Positions 17,170 through 26,477 of a stretch of 64,000 nucleotides of DNA are shown here, one piece after another. The notes beneath the pieces are model-generated. The model was not told where the DNA came from. It searched no databases and worked only from the letters and a program-made list of their open reading frames with translations. Position numbers and translations under genes: made by a program. How positions within the stretch are numbered: position 1 is the first letter of the stretch; each line of letters starts with the position of its first letter. The stretch comes from Pelagihabitans sp963710535 (GTDB taxonomy: Bacteria; Bacteroidota; Bacteroidia; Flavobacteriales; Flavobacteriaceae), in the NCBI GenBank assembly GCA_963710535.1, contig CAVQAW010000003.1, positions 1,054,001-1,118,000 of the forward strand, given 5' to 3'.

Positions 17170-20100
17170 TTATTCGGTCTCTTGGGGCGTTTTTATAGTG
17201 GAAACTGCCTTATCGGAAACTTGTAGGTCTACATGTTTTTTGGGCGAACCATTGCTGTGATGGTTCAGGCCAACGCTCATATGAAGTTCCTCTTTCTGCT
17301 CGATAATTGCGCGCTCCACTTCCTCCTTGGTCACGGCGTCACCGGTCCTGAGCCATTTGGTTCCCACTTTGAACTTATTGCCAAAAGAGAGGAAAATCGG
17401 CAACATGATCAAGGTCAAGACCGTCGCAAAGCCGATTCCATAGGCTATGGAAATGGCCATAGGTATCAAGAACTGCGCCTGCCGGCTTGTTTCCAACATC
17501 AAAGGGGCCAGTCCGGCTATGGTAGTGATCGAAGTCAAGAATATGGCCCTGAAACGGGATCGTCCCGCATCGATTAGGGCATCGTCGAAGGGCATGCCTT
17601 CCCTGAGGTTATTATTGAACTTCCCGATGAGCACCAGGCCATCGTTCACCATGATCCCAATGAGGGCGATTACGCCCAACATGGAAAGGATATTGATGGG
17701 GAAATCGTGCAACCAATGACCCCAGGCCACCGCGGTAATACTGAACGGCACCAGTAACAATAGCATCAGTGGCTGGCTAAAACTTCTAAAAGTGAACGCA
17801 ATGGTGATATAGATCAGTAATAATACCGTCAAGCCGACAGACTTCAAAGAACGCAACAATTTACCGGCTTCCCGGTTTTGACCCTCGTAAGAAGCGCTCA
17901 CTGTGGGGTACTTCGATTGGATTTCGGGCATGATATCGTTTTGAATTTCCAACATCACGTCGGTGCCACTGGTGGTTTTTTCGTCCTTAAGATCGGCGGT
18001 CACCTGAATTTCGCGCCGACCGTCCAAACGGTTGACCGCCACATCGCCCCTTTCGATGGTGTACGTGGCAATCTCCTTTAAGGGCACCCTGCTGCCACTG
18101 GGGGTCAAGATGCGCATTTCGTCAAGATCGGTGATGGATGATCTGTTTTCGCGATCGTACCTTACCCAGACCCTGATTTCATCCTGCCCTCGTTGAAAAC
18201 GCTGGGCCTGTGCCCCGAAGAAACCAGCCCTGACCTGATCCATGATGCTACGCAGATCCAATCCCAACAAATAAGCATTGTCTTTCAGCTGTAATCGTAT
18301 TTCCTTAATTCCTGCGGGATCGTTATCGGCAACATCCTTCAGGGCAGAATTATTGAGCATGGCGGTTTTTAGCTCCGTTTTTGCCGCCTTCAGCTCCTGA
18401 ATGTTATTACCCAACAGTGATACGGAAACGGGGTCTCCGCCGAAATTGCCGCCAGAACCGTAAATAACACTTTCTGCGCCAATGACCGGGCCAACAAGTT
18501 CCCGCAGCCTATTTGTAATCAATTCAGCAACGATGGCATCGGGCCGTTCCTCTCCTGGAAGCAGGTTGATGGTCAGGGTCGCCGCGGAAGAACCCGGTCC
18601 TACATTTTTAATGACGTTCTCAAAAAGCATCTTGTCGGTTCCTTTCAAATATTGCTCGGTGAGTTCCTCATTGACAATAAAGGATTTCTCTTCGATCAAG
18701 CTGATGATCGAATCGGTGACCTTTTCGTTAGTGCCATTGGGCATCAGCAATTCTACCTGTACCCGGTCGCTGGCCACCCTTGGAAAGAACGCGGTGCGGA
18801 TAATGCCGCCACCAATGGTTCCAAAGGTGATGATCAAGGCTGAGGCAAAAAAGGCCAAGGTCAATATTTTGTGTTGCATCGCAAATCGGAGCGTAGGCGA
18901 ATACAGTCTGTCGCGCATCCAGGCCATCATTCGGTCCCCGAATTGATTGACTGCCCTAAGTTTGGCAAAGGCCTTTGCGATGCCCTTCTTGGGTTTGGTA
19001 TCCAAGGGTTGCAATGCCTTGGAATGGGCTAAATGCGCTGGAAGGATCAACAAGGCTTCCACCAGGGATACCGCCAGGGTGAGCATCACGATGACCGATA
19101 CCTCGCTAAAAAACTCCCCGATCCGGCCATCCAGAAAAAGGAATATGGAGAATGCCAACATTGTGGTAATGATGGCAGAAACGATCGGTGGGATAACTTC
19201 CATGGTACCGTCGATGGCCGCTTGAATAGGGCTCTTCCCCTTTTCGTAATGCTGGTAAATATTTTCCGCGATCACAATCCCATCATCCACCAAAATACCG
19301 ATGACGATGATCATACCAAAGAGGGAGAGCACATTGATGGTAACATCGAAGAAACCCGCAAAGATGAACATGCCCAAAAATGAGATCGGAAGGCCAAAAG
19401 CCACCCAAAAGGCCAATCTGGTATTCAGGAACAAGGAGAGGAAGATCAAGACCAACAGGATACCCATAATGGCATTCTCGGTCAGCAGTTCGGTGCGCTG
19501 GATCAAAGTGGTCGATTGATCGCTGACCACGCTCAACTGCACGTTGTCGTATTTTTGATTGAAATCGGCAATATATTCCTTCACCTTTTCCGCGGAACCG
19601 ATCAGGTCTTCGGTATTGGTACTGGTGATGGTGGTACTAACCGATAGATTTCCGTTAAAATAGGAGGCGTTTGGCGATTCGGCAAACCTGTCGCGAATTT
19701 GTGCCACATCTTTTAGCCTTACCGTTTGGCCCGAGACATCGGCCTTCACGATGATATTGGAAAATTCATCCCCAAAATAAGACCGGTTGTTGGCACGGAT
19801 CAGGTACTCTTCGGCATCGGTCTTGATGTTGCCACCGGTGACCAAAATATTGGCATTGCCAACGGCCTGGGCCACTTCCGTAAAAGAAATATTGTAGGCC
19901 AACAATTTACTCTCATCGACGGCGATTTCGATTTCTTCCAAGGGGAAGCCCGTAATCTCGATCTGCGAGATGCCGTCGATAGCCCTGATATCATTTTCAA
20001 TTTGCCTGCCAATTTGTTTCAAAGTCGCCAAAGGAATGTTCTCCCCGCTGATCGCAAAACTGATCGTGGGCCGCACGGCCTCCAATTTGGAAACGATCAA

Positions 20101-20475
20101 AGGTTCCATCCCGGCAGGAAAGGTGGGCACCCTATCGACGGCATTTTTGACCTGCAAAAGCATGAAGTCGATATCCCTACCCTTCTCAATCTCTACATTG
20201 ATGCTTCCGCTATTCTCGCGAGAAGTTGAGGTAATCCGGTCGACGCCCTCTAATCCCTTGAGGTTGTCCTCAATTTTTAGGACAATCCCTTCTTCCACTT
20301 CCTGCGGCGAGGCGCCGGGATAAGTGACATTGATAAAAATGTTTTTTGAGTCGGAAAGCGGAAAGAAGGACGACTTTAAACTGTACGCCCCTACAATACC
20401 AAAAATGGTCAAGGCCAGGATAAAGACGTTTACCGCTACGTGGTACTTAATGAAATAAGCTATAAGGTTTCGCAT
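17170..20475 (-). CDS. RND efflux pump permease (AcrB/HAE-like)
   Basis: 1101 residues with the RND layout: a membrane segment at about 10-30, a large periplasmic loop, a TM block with the proton-relay pair Asp397-Asp398 in GILVDDGIVIAEN, a second periplasmic loop and a second TM block with GIMVNDGLVLIGKFN. The Asp pair, rather than heavy-metal motifs, places it with the drug/hydrophobe exporters. It would drive export by the proton gradient, together with the adaptor and TolC on either side. The start codon overlaps the adaptor stop by 1 nt (TAATG), a sign of translational coupling. The hydrophilic C-terminal tail (about 1040-1101) is unusually long. Confidence 0.93.
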   Translation of the reverse strand: MRNLIAYFIKYHVAVNVFILALTIFGIVGAYSLKSSFFPLSDSKNIFINVTYPGASPQEVEEGIVLKIEDNLKGLEGVDRITSTSRENSGSINVEIEKGRDIDFMLLQVKNAVDRVPTFPAGMEPLIVSKLEAVRPTISFAISGENIPLATLKQIGRQIENDIRAIDGISQIEITGFPLEEIEIAVDESKLLAYNISFTEVAQAVGNANILVTGGNIKTDAEEYLIRANNRSYFGDEFSNIIVKADVSGQTVRLKDVAQIRDRFAESPNASYFNGNLSVSTTITSTNTEDLIGSAEKVKEYIADFNQKYDNVQLSVVSDQSTTLIQRTELLTENAIMGILLVLIFLSLFLNTRLAFWVAFGLPISFLGMFIFAGFFDVTINVLSLFGMIIVIGILVDDGIVIAENIYQHYEKGKSPIQAAIDGTMEVIPPIVSAIITTMLAFSIFLFLDGRIGEFFSEVSVIVMLTLAVSLVEALLILPAHLAHSKALQPLDTKPKKGIAKAFAKLRAVNQFGDRMMAWMRDRLYSPTLRFAMQHKILTLAFFASALIITFGTIGGGIIRTAFFPRVASDRVQVELLMPNGTNEKVTDSIISLIEEKSFIVNEELTEQYLKGTDKMLFENVIKNVGPGSSAATLTINLLPGEERPDAIVAELITNRLRELVGPVIGAESVIYGSGGNFGGDPVSVSLLGNNIQELKAAKTELKTAMLNNSALKDVADNDPAGIKEIRLQLKDNAYLLGLDLRSIMDQVRAGFFGAQAQRFQRGQDEIRVWVRYDRENRSSITDLDEMRILTPSGSRVPLKEIATYTIERGDVAVNRLDGRREIQVTADLKDEKTTSGTDVMLEIQNDIMPEIQSKYPTVSASYEGQNREAGKLLRSLKSVGLTVLLLIYITIAFTFRSFSQPLMLLLLVPFSITAVAWGHWLHDFPINILSMLGVIALIGIMVNDGLVLIGKFNNNLREGMPFDDALIDAGRSRFRAIFLTSITTIAGLAPLMLETSRQAQFLIPMAISIAYGIGFATVLTLIMLPIFLSFGNKFKVGTKWLRTGDAVTKEEVERAIIEQKEELHMSVGLNHHSNGSPKKHVDLQVSDKAVSTIKTPQETE

Positions 20476-21605
20476 TATCCGTTGTTTTTAGCCATACTGT
20501 CCTGGAATACTTTGACTGCCATGCCGGTATAGGCCCCGATCAAGGGTTTGGCCATGATCACGGTACCGTTGGGCACCGCTTTGAGCACTACGGTCTTGTT
20601 GGTAAAATATACAGGTTTCACATCAATCAAATCGAGGATCGTATCCCTTACCACAAATATTTTGTCATTCTCCAAAAGCAGGCTGCGATCGATTTCGATG
20701 GCATCGGCTTCTTCCCTGGCATCGAGGCGGGCTTCCAGGTACATGCCTTCCCTAAGTCTCTCGTCTTTTACCTCGATATATGCCTTGATGGTCTGGGTTG
20801 CTTGATCAACGCTGCCATTGATACGCGCTACCTTGCCCTTATAGGTATGTGTACCGTCAAGATTGGTGAGGGCCACCCCTTCCCCTATCTCGAGCAGGTC
20901 GCTATAGGTTTTACCTATCGCCACCTCCAATTCATAAACATCGGTATTGATGAATTCGCCTAATTTTTGCCCCGACCTGATCAAGGTGCCCTCGGTGACC
21001 AATGCTTCGGTCAGCACCCCCTTGAAAGGAGCACTTATGCGATACTTCGCCAGCCGCTGTTCGAGGTTCTTCACGTTATAGAAAGAGGTAAGGATGCCCC
21101 TGCCGCTGATAAAGAATTTTTCTTTTTCGGTGGTCATCTCGGGCAGAGCGGGCGTCGTTGCGTCCATGTCAAAACCGTTGAGATAGGCCTCCCATTTGGG
21201 GAAAATATCCGGATAATCGAGTCTTAGATCGGGCATGATGGAGGTCAGCAGATTGTAGAGGTTGCTTTTGGCCGATTGTACGCTGGCCGCATACTCTGAA
21301 GCATCTATTCTAATAATGGTCTCTCCGGCATTGTATGCCTGCCCCACTTTGAACAGTTTATTGCCCCCTCTAAAAACCCCTTGTACCTCGGCATAGAGCT
21401 CTACCCTGCTTTTGGCCATCAGGTTGCCATTGGCACTTACCACGATGGGTACGGTTCCATTCTGGACCACCTCGGTAAATACCGTTTTCACCACCTTTTC
21501 TGCCTTGGGCTTGTAAGCTGTCTTGCTGTTGACGATGTACCTAGCCATAAAGATGGCCGCAATAATCAGTACGATACCAAGCACCGCAAGTATAATTTTT
21601 CTCAT
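20475..21605 (-). CDS. Periplasmic adaptor of RND efflux (HlyD/AcrA-like)
   Basis: 376 residues: one N-terminal membrane anchor (about 4-25), then lipoyl/barrel-sandwich and beta-barrel regions (IVVSANGNLMAKSRVELYAE and its partner GVLTEALVTEGTLIRSGQKL) of membrane fusion proteins. The helical hairpin between the lipoyl halves is short and lies at about 110-180. It links the pump to TolC. It is the first structural gene after marR; the intergenic 142 nt contain the palindrome TGAACGTTCA. Confidence 0.9.
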   Translation of the reverse strand: MRKIILAVLGIVLIIAAIFMARYIVNSKTAYKPKAEKVVKTVFTEVVQNGTVPIVVSANGNLMAKSRVELYAEVQGVFRGGNKLFKVGQAYNAGETIIRIDASEYAASVQSAKSNLYNLLTSIMPDLRLDYPDIFPKWEAYLNGFDMDATTPALPEMTTEKEKFFISGRGILTSFYNVKNLEQRLAKYRISAPFKGVLTEALVTEGTLIRSGQKLGEFINTDVYELEVAIGKTYSDLLEIGEGVALTNLDGTHTYKGKVARINGSVDQATQTIKAYIEVKDERLREGMYLEARLDAREEADAIEIDRSLLLENDKIFVVRDTILDLIDVKPVYFTNKTVVLKAVPNGTVIMAKPLIGAYTGMAVKVFQDSMAKNNG

Positions 21606-21730
21606 AAGTTGGATGTTATAAACAAGTTGATTTCTAGGTTATTGCTATGGCAGCATAGACCGGCCCGATTTTGGTTTGACTCCCATATTGAAAAATTGTT
21701 TAATCGGGACATGTTAAATATTTGCTAAAA

Positions 21731-21740
21731 TGAACGTTCA
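21731..21740. promoter_or_regulatory. Palindrome TGAACGTTCA between marR and adaptor gene
   Basis: A perfect 10-bp palindrome 7 nt past the marR stop and about 125 nt upstream of the adaptor start. It could be an operator; no matching second copy was found near the marR start. Confidence 0.3.
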
Positions 21741-21747
21741 ATGTGCG

Positions 21748-22233
21748 CTACAATCCCTTCCATGGGGTTATTTCCTCTACCAGGTCAAGATGCCCCACAA
21801 AATTGGCCTGCACCCTTTTTAGGATATCGATCATTACGGCTTTTTCTTCCTGGGAGATGTTTTGTTCCATCATGAGTATCAATTCTCGCACCAATGGCCG
21901 ACTTTGTTCAAATACATTCTCCCCTATTTCGGTGAGGTATACCTTGTTGATCCTTCGATCTTCACTGCACTGTTTCCTGAGGATATATTTTTTTTGTTCC
22001 ATTTTTGACAACAGCCTTGCCAAAGATGATTTGTCCCTGTAGGTCAAAGCCGCAAGTTCATTTTGGTTGAGGCCATCCTCGTCCATTAATTTTTTCAAAA
22101 TGATCATCTGTTCCTTACTCAGGTCCAATCCATGGCGGTCCATGGCCTCTTGCATATGGTGGTCCACTATTTTTGTGGTCTTTCCAATCCAAGGAACTAT
22201 CGAATTTTCGAAATCAATAGGGCTGTTTTCCAT
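21748..22233 (-). CDS. MarR-family transcriptional regulator
   Basis: 161 residues. A winged helix-turn-helix occupies about 40-110, with recognition helix region AALTYRDKSSLARLLSKME and the wing EDRRINKVYLTEIG carrying the family DxR...LT pattern. MarR proteins bind palindromes near their own promoter and release on binding small phenolic or lipophilic ligands. It is the first gene of the unit leading into the RND efflux genes, so it most likely represses them. An inverted repeat GTTGCA-CA-TGCAAC lies 34 nt upstream of the ATG. Confidence 0.92.
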   Translation of the reverse strand: MENSPIDFENSIVPWIGKTTKIVDHHMQEAMDRHGLDLSKEQMIILKKLMDEDGLNQNELAALTYRDKSSLARLLSKMEQKKYILRKQCSEDRRINKVYLTEIGENVFEQSRPLVRELILMMEQNISQEEKAVMIDILKRVQANFVGHLDLVEEITPWKGL

Positions 22234-22243
22234 TTAGAAGGGC

Positions 22244-22251
22244 CAAAACTA
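22244..22251 (-). promoter_or_regulatory. Candidate -7 element of marR promoter
   Basis: TAGTTTTG on the minus strand fits TAnnTTTG. The inverted repeat at 22267-22280 covers the place where the -33 element would lie. The predicted leader before the ATG at 22233 is only a few nucleotides. Confidence 0.4.
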
Positions 22252-22266
22252 AGTAAAAATGAATTG

Positions 22267-22280
22267 GTTGCACATGCAAC
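22267..22280. promoter_or_regulatory. Candidate MarR operator
   Basis: GTTGCA and TGCAAC form a perfect 6-bp inverted repeat with a 2-nt centre. Its size and TTGCA/TGCAA form fit MarR-type operators and its place over the presumed -33 region of marR would allow autorepression. Inferred, not shown. Confidence 0.5.
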
Positions 22281-22407
22281 TATTGTTAAATGTTTATTAA
22301 ATAAATATATAGATCCAACAAACCAATTTTTGCTTACCGAAGTTTGTCTAGGTCACCTGAGCCGCACCCCATTATTTCCTTACCTTTAACCCAAGATTGC
22401 AAGCTGC

Positions 22408-23043
22408 ATGAAAAGAAGGTATTTCAAATTATTGGGGTTGCTCCCCCTAATAGGCCTATTGACCCTTATCGTAAGTAACTACACCATTAACCGTGCGGCC
22501 GAGGGCAAGACGTTTTCCACCATCGAAACCGTTCCTAAAAATAGGGTGGGCCTGGTACTTGGCACTTCCAAAAGACGTTCAAACGGACAACCGAACCCCT
22601 ACTATACCTATCGCATCGATGCCACCATAGCCCTGTTCAAAGCAGGCAAGATCGACTTTGTTCTGGTAAGCGGCGATAATGGCACCATTTACTACAATGA
22701 GCCGACGACCATAAAAAAGGACCTCGTACAAGGAGGCATCCCTGAAAACAGGATTTTTCTGGACTACGCCGGGTTCAGGACCCTTGATTCCATGGTGCGT
22801 GCCAAAGAGGTATTTGGTTTGGACCAAGTGACGGTAATTTCCCAAAAATTCCACAATGAACGGGCCATTTACCTTGCGGAAAAGAAAGGCCTACAGGCCA
22901 TCGGCTTCAATGCTACCGATGTTGCCGGACAGCCCGGATTGAAGGTGAAATTGCGGGAATATTTTGCCCGCGTCAAAGTATTCATAGATTTGGTAATCAA
23001 TACGCAACCCAAATTTTTTGGTGACACTATCGAAATAAAATAG
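22408..23043 (+). CDS. SanA/YdcF-like (DUF218) envelope protein
   Basis: 211 residues with one N-terminal membrane segment (about 7-25) and a DUF218 domain: VGLVLGTSKRRSNGQPNPYY near the start, the VLVSGDNG core and RTLDSMVRAKEVFG. This matches SanA, which in enterobacteria affects vancomycin sensitivity and envelope integrity by an unknown mechanism. The domain should face the periplasm. ATG at 22408; divergent from marR, so the 174-nt intergenic region probably serves both. Confidence 0.85.
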   Translation: MKRRYFKLLGLLPLIGLLTLIVSNYTINRAAEGKTFSTIETVPKNRVGLVLGTSKRRSNGQPNPYYTYRIDATIALFKAGKIDFVLVSGDNGTIYYNEPTTIKKDLVQGGIPENRIFLDYAGFRTLDSMVRAKEVFGLDQVTVISQKFHNERAIYLAEKKGLQAIGFNATDVAGQPGLKVKLREYFARVKVFIDLVINTQPKFFGDTIEIK

Positions 23044-23214
23044 CTCAAGCCCCCAAGCACTCGATGCCATGATACCTGCCTTTTATTCCCATCGGGCCTT
23101 TCATGCAAGGGCCAAATCGGTCGGCATAGCCGTTCCTCCTTGACATTTAAACTTGGAAAACCACCGTCACGACTACAAAAAAAAGCATTAATTTAGTGTT
23201 ACCAACCTCCCAAA

Positions 23215-24468
23215 ATGTCAAAATTCAAAGCCTTCATCAAAAGCCTCGGACCGGGGCTTTTATTTGCCAGCATGGCCATAGGCACTTCCCATTTGGTACT
23301 GTCGACCAAGGCCGGAGCCCAATATGGTTGGATCATGGCCATACCGATCATCCTGGCCAATGTTTTCAAATATCCCTTTTTTGAATTTGGGGTACGTTAT
23401 ACTCACGTCACCGGTAAAACGCTCATTGAAGGCTATCTGAACCGGGGAAAGGGCTATTTGTGGTTTTATGCCGCCATTACGGGGATCACCACTTTTACCA
23501 TATTGGCGGCTTTGTATACCGTCACGGCAGGCCTGTTCATCAACCTCTTCAAAATCTCCGGAATATCGATCGCCCATATTGCCTTGGCCCTGTTCATATT
23601 GATCAGTGGCTTGCTGATCATCGGCCGTTACAATTTTCTGGAGCATTCACTAAAGATCGTGGTGTCGATTTTGTTCATCGCCCTGATCGTCACAACCGGC
23701 CTGGTGGTATTCAAAGGACCTGTGGAGGCCGTGCAAGACTTCAGGCCCACCCCCATTTTCAATGAAATGGGAATCCTTTTCCTGATCAGTCTCATGGGGT
23801 GGATGCCCACTACGGTGGAGGCCTCGAGTTGGGTGAGTCTGTGGAGCATTGAGAAATGGAAGAACAAGGCTGGGAAACCCAGTTTAAGGGAGTCGCTCCA
23901 AGAATTCAATTTTGGATATTTCATGACCGCCTTGCTCGCCATATTCTTCCTGACCATCGGTACCATGACGCTTTATGGCACCAATACTGAGCTCAGCAAC
24001 AATGCCGTTACCTTTGCCGATCAAGTCGTTAGCCTTTTCACCACGCACATCGGTCCGTGGGCCTATATTTTTATAGCGATTTCCGCCTTTGCCACCATGT
24101 TCAGCACCTGCATGACCGCCCATGATGCGGTGGCACGTGTGGGCCTCGACATCATTGGCCTGTTGGCGCCCAAGTCAAAGATCAGGGGCAAAAAGGGCTA
24201 TTTTGCCCTTGCGATCATTGTGCTGGCAGTGTTCAATTTTGTGGTGATAGCCGCATTTTCGGCCAATATGGGACAATTGGTGGCCCTGGCCACCTTTGTT
24301 TCCTTTGTTGTGGCGCCCATCATAGGATATATGAACTTGAAAAATGTAATGAGCTCAGACCTGCCAGAAATGTTGAGGCCCAAAAGGTGGTTGCAGCTGC
24401 TCACCTATGCCGGCATCATTTTTCTATCCTGCTTTTCTTTGCTCTACTTTTGGATGGTGGTCTTTTAA
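23215..24468 (+). CDS. Nramp-related transporter lacking the metal-site motifs
   Basis: 417 residues with about 11 hydrophobic segments and the Nramp-type opening LGPGLLFASMAIG. In canonical Nramp (MntH) the first helix has DPGN and the sixth MPH, which together bind Mn/Fe. Here the first site reads GTSH (23-26) and the sixth MPTT (197-200), so the Asp, Asn and His ligands are missing and a His replaces Asn. The overall similarity is enough to place it near Nramp, but the substrate is likely different from Mn2+/Fe2+, as in the known divergent branches of the superfamily. ATG at 23215. Convergent with the OmpA-family gene. Confidence 0.75.
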   Translation: MSKFKAFIKSLGPGLLFASMAIGTSHLVLSTKAGAQYGWIMAIPIILANVFKYPFFEFGVRYTHVTGKTLIEGYLNRGKGYLWFYAAITGITTFTILAALYTVTAGLFINLFKISGISIAHIALALFILISGLLIIGRYNFLEHSLKIVVSILFIALIVTTGLVVFKGPVEAVQDFRPTPIFNEMGILFLISLMGWMPTTVEASSWVSLWSIEKWKNKAGKPSLRESLQEFNFGYFMTALLAIFFLTIGTMTLYGTNTELSNNAVTFADQVVSLFTTHIGPWAYIFIAISAFATMFSTCMTAHDAVARVGLDIIGLLAPKSKIRGKKGYFALAIIVLAVFNFVVIAAFSANMGQLVALATFVSFVVAPIIGYMNLKNVMSSDLPEMLRPKRWLQLLTYAGIIFLSCFSLLYFWMVVF

Positions 24469-24533
24469 AAAAGAGCCGTCTTATCAATTTTTGTTGGACC
24501 GTTATAAAGGCCCAATATCGAAAGTTTGGTGAA

Positions 24534-26468
24534 TCACTGGTTTAGATCGGCAATATTGAGCACTTCGATGAGGGTCCTAATGTTCTGGTCGTGAAGAAAA
24601 TCGAGACAATATACCCCGTTGGTACAACTGTTCAAGATCTGTTCTTCCCCCATTCCAATAGTCTCTTCCAAGTTTGCGGAAGCAACTCCTTTCTTGAGCA
24701 AATACGATTTTATCACATCTGCCCGCCTTTGGGAAAGCTGTTTGTTTGCCGCATCGTTGCCTCGGCTGTCGGTATGTGAAATGATCCTCAGGCGTATCTT
24801 GGGAAATTTTTTGACCACCTCGGCCACTTTGTCCAATTCTATCGCCGACGTTGGCAAGATGTCGCTCTTCCCCTTCTCGTAGGTGATTTTGCCAAGTTTT
24901 AGTACCTGCATATTTTCCCGCTCCTCCACCGCATCGGAGATGGCGATCATATCCACATTTAAAGCGGTGTTTTGCAGCGCTTCCAAAGCTTGGCTATCGT
25001 ATGATTTTGAAAAGGCCGAATAGCCCGATTTAAAAATATCAAGGGAAACGGCATCACGCCAAGGGATTTCAACTTGATAGGCGCCTGTTTCGTTGGTAAA
25101 GACCTCTTCTATCAAGGTTTTGTCGGTATCGAACAGGCTCACTGAAGCCCCTACAATGGCCGTTCCGTTGGGTTTGGCCACCACGCCCCGCAATAAAAGG
25201 GTTTTTAGGCCAGGCAGGCCCGCCGCTTTGAAGCTGTAAATGTCGTCACCGCCCTTACCCCCACTCCTATTGGAAGAAAAATAGCCTGTGTAGCCACCGT
25301 CACCGCTCTGTTTGATGATAAAACCGAAGTCATCTGCCGTTGCGTTGATCCCCTTGCCCAAATTCACGGGGATGCTGAAGCCACCGTTCGATTGAAAGTT
25401 TGTTTTATAGATGTCCATCCCGCCCAAACCATAAAAAATGTCGGAGGAGAAGTAAAGACTGCCCTCAAAGATAAAAGGGGCGATCTCATTGCCTGGGGTA
25501 TTGATGCGCGGTCCCAAATTGATCGGTTCGGACATGATCTGGGAATTCGCGGTGTTCACATAATAAAGGTCCGTGCCCCCATAACCATCCGGAAAGTTGG
25601 CGGCAAAATAGAGCCGATCGGTCGATTCGTCAAAAAAGGGATAATAAAACGACGTGCCCAAATCCTTCAATATAAAGCTGAATTTACCGTCCTCATTGAC
25701 AATGCCCAGAGAAAGGGCATTTTTCCCATTGTCGTCGAACGCCAGTTCATCACCTTCGGTATTGGACAGTACATAGAACAATCGATTCAATGATTCGCTG
25801 TAATAGGGATTGGCCTTATGGTACTCCGAGTAGGGCATACGATCAAAAGGGGTTGGGTTGAGCAAGCGCCCATCCGCGGAAACACTTGCGATGTAAATAT
25901 CGAAGTAGGGTTCCCCGGAAGGGGCATATATTTTTTTCGATTTCTCCGATCTGCTGCTGCTGAACAACAACCTGTCTTTGTAAAAGGCAGGGGAAAAATC
26001 GGCTTGCGCACTATTGCCGTTCATGTTGATGACCGAAAAGCCGGCTTCATCGGCCCTATTGCTTTCCAACAACTCGTAATTGAAGTTGGCATTCTCCAAA
26101 AGTTCCTGTGAAAGGGATGCGCTCTTCGATTGCAAAAATGCTTTCACCCGATCCAGTTCAGAGGTCTTGGCCAAACTTTGCAACATATTGTTGAAACGGT
26201 TGTTAGACATAATCGTATCGTTCTTATGGATGTCGAGATAAAATTTTGCGGCGTTTTTATAATCCCCGGTCTTGAAATAGGCATCCGCCAAATTCAGGAA
26301 CTGATCATTGGTCATCATCTTGCCTTCCTGCAGTTGTTTTTGATAGGCCTTGATCGCTTCCCCATACGCATAACCATAGAAGAATTTATCCCCGTTTGAT
26401 ATGATGTTTTGTCCAAAACACCACATGGAAGCCAATAGAAAAATCAAGACGGGAATACGTTTGTGCAT
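24534..26468 (-). CDS. OmpA-family protein with TPR, PD40 and carboxypeptidase-reg domains
   Basis: 644 residues: signal peptide (1-19), TPR-like helices (about 20-130), PD40/WD40-like propeller repeats (about 150-410; for example FSPAFYKDRLLFSSSR and YFSSDIFYGLGGMDIYKT), a carboxypeptidase-D regulatory-like beta domain (about 421-505) and a C-terminal OmpA peptidoglycan-binding domain (about 525-640) with HTDSRGNDAANKQLSQRRA. It should tie the outer membrane module to peptidoglycan. It is the last gene of a three-gene unit after the adhesin and PorP/SprF, an order common for type IX secretion substrates in Flavobacteria. It begins 10 nt after the PorP/SprF stop. Confidence 0.9.
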   Translation of the reverse strand: MHKRIPVLIFLLASMWCFGQNIISNGDKFFYGYAYGEAIKAYQKQLQEGKMMTNDQFLNLADAYFKTGDYKNAAKFYLDIHKNDTIMSNNRFNNMLQSLAKTSELDRVKAFLQSKSASLSQELLENANFNYELLESNRADEAGFSVINMNGNSAQADFSPAFYKDRLLFSSSRSEKSKKIYAPSGEPYFDIYIASVSADGRLLNPTPFDRMPYSEYHKANPYYSESLNRLFYVLSNTEGDELAFDDNGKNALSLGIVNEDGKFSFILKDLGTSFYYPFFDESTDRLYFAANFPDGYGGTDLYYVNTANSQIMSEPINLGPRINTPGNEIAPFIFEGSLYFSSDIFYGLGGMDIYKTNFQSNGGFSIPVNLGKGINATADDFGFIIKQSGDGGYTGYFSSNRSGGKGGDDIYSFKAAGLPGLKTLLLRGVVAKPNGTAIVGASVSLFDTDKTLIEEVFTNETGAYQVEIPWRDAVSLDIFKSGYSAFSKSYDSQALEALQNTALNVDMIAISDAVEERENMQVLKLGKITYEKGKSDILPTSAIELDKVAEVVKKFPKIRLRIISHTDSRGNDAANKQLSQRRADVIKSYLLKKGVASANLEETIGMGEEQILNSCTNGVYCLDFLHDQNIRTLIEVLNIADLNQ

Positions 26469-26477
26469 ACTGCTAAT

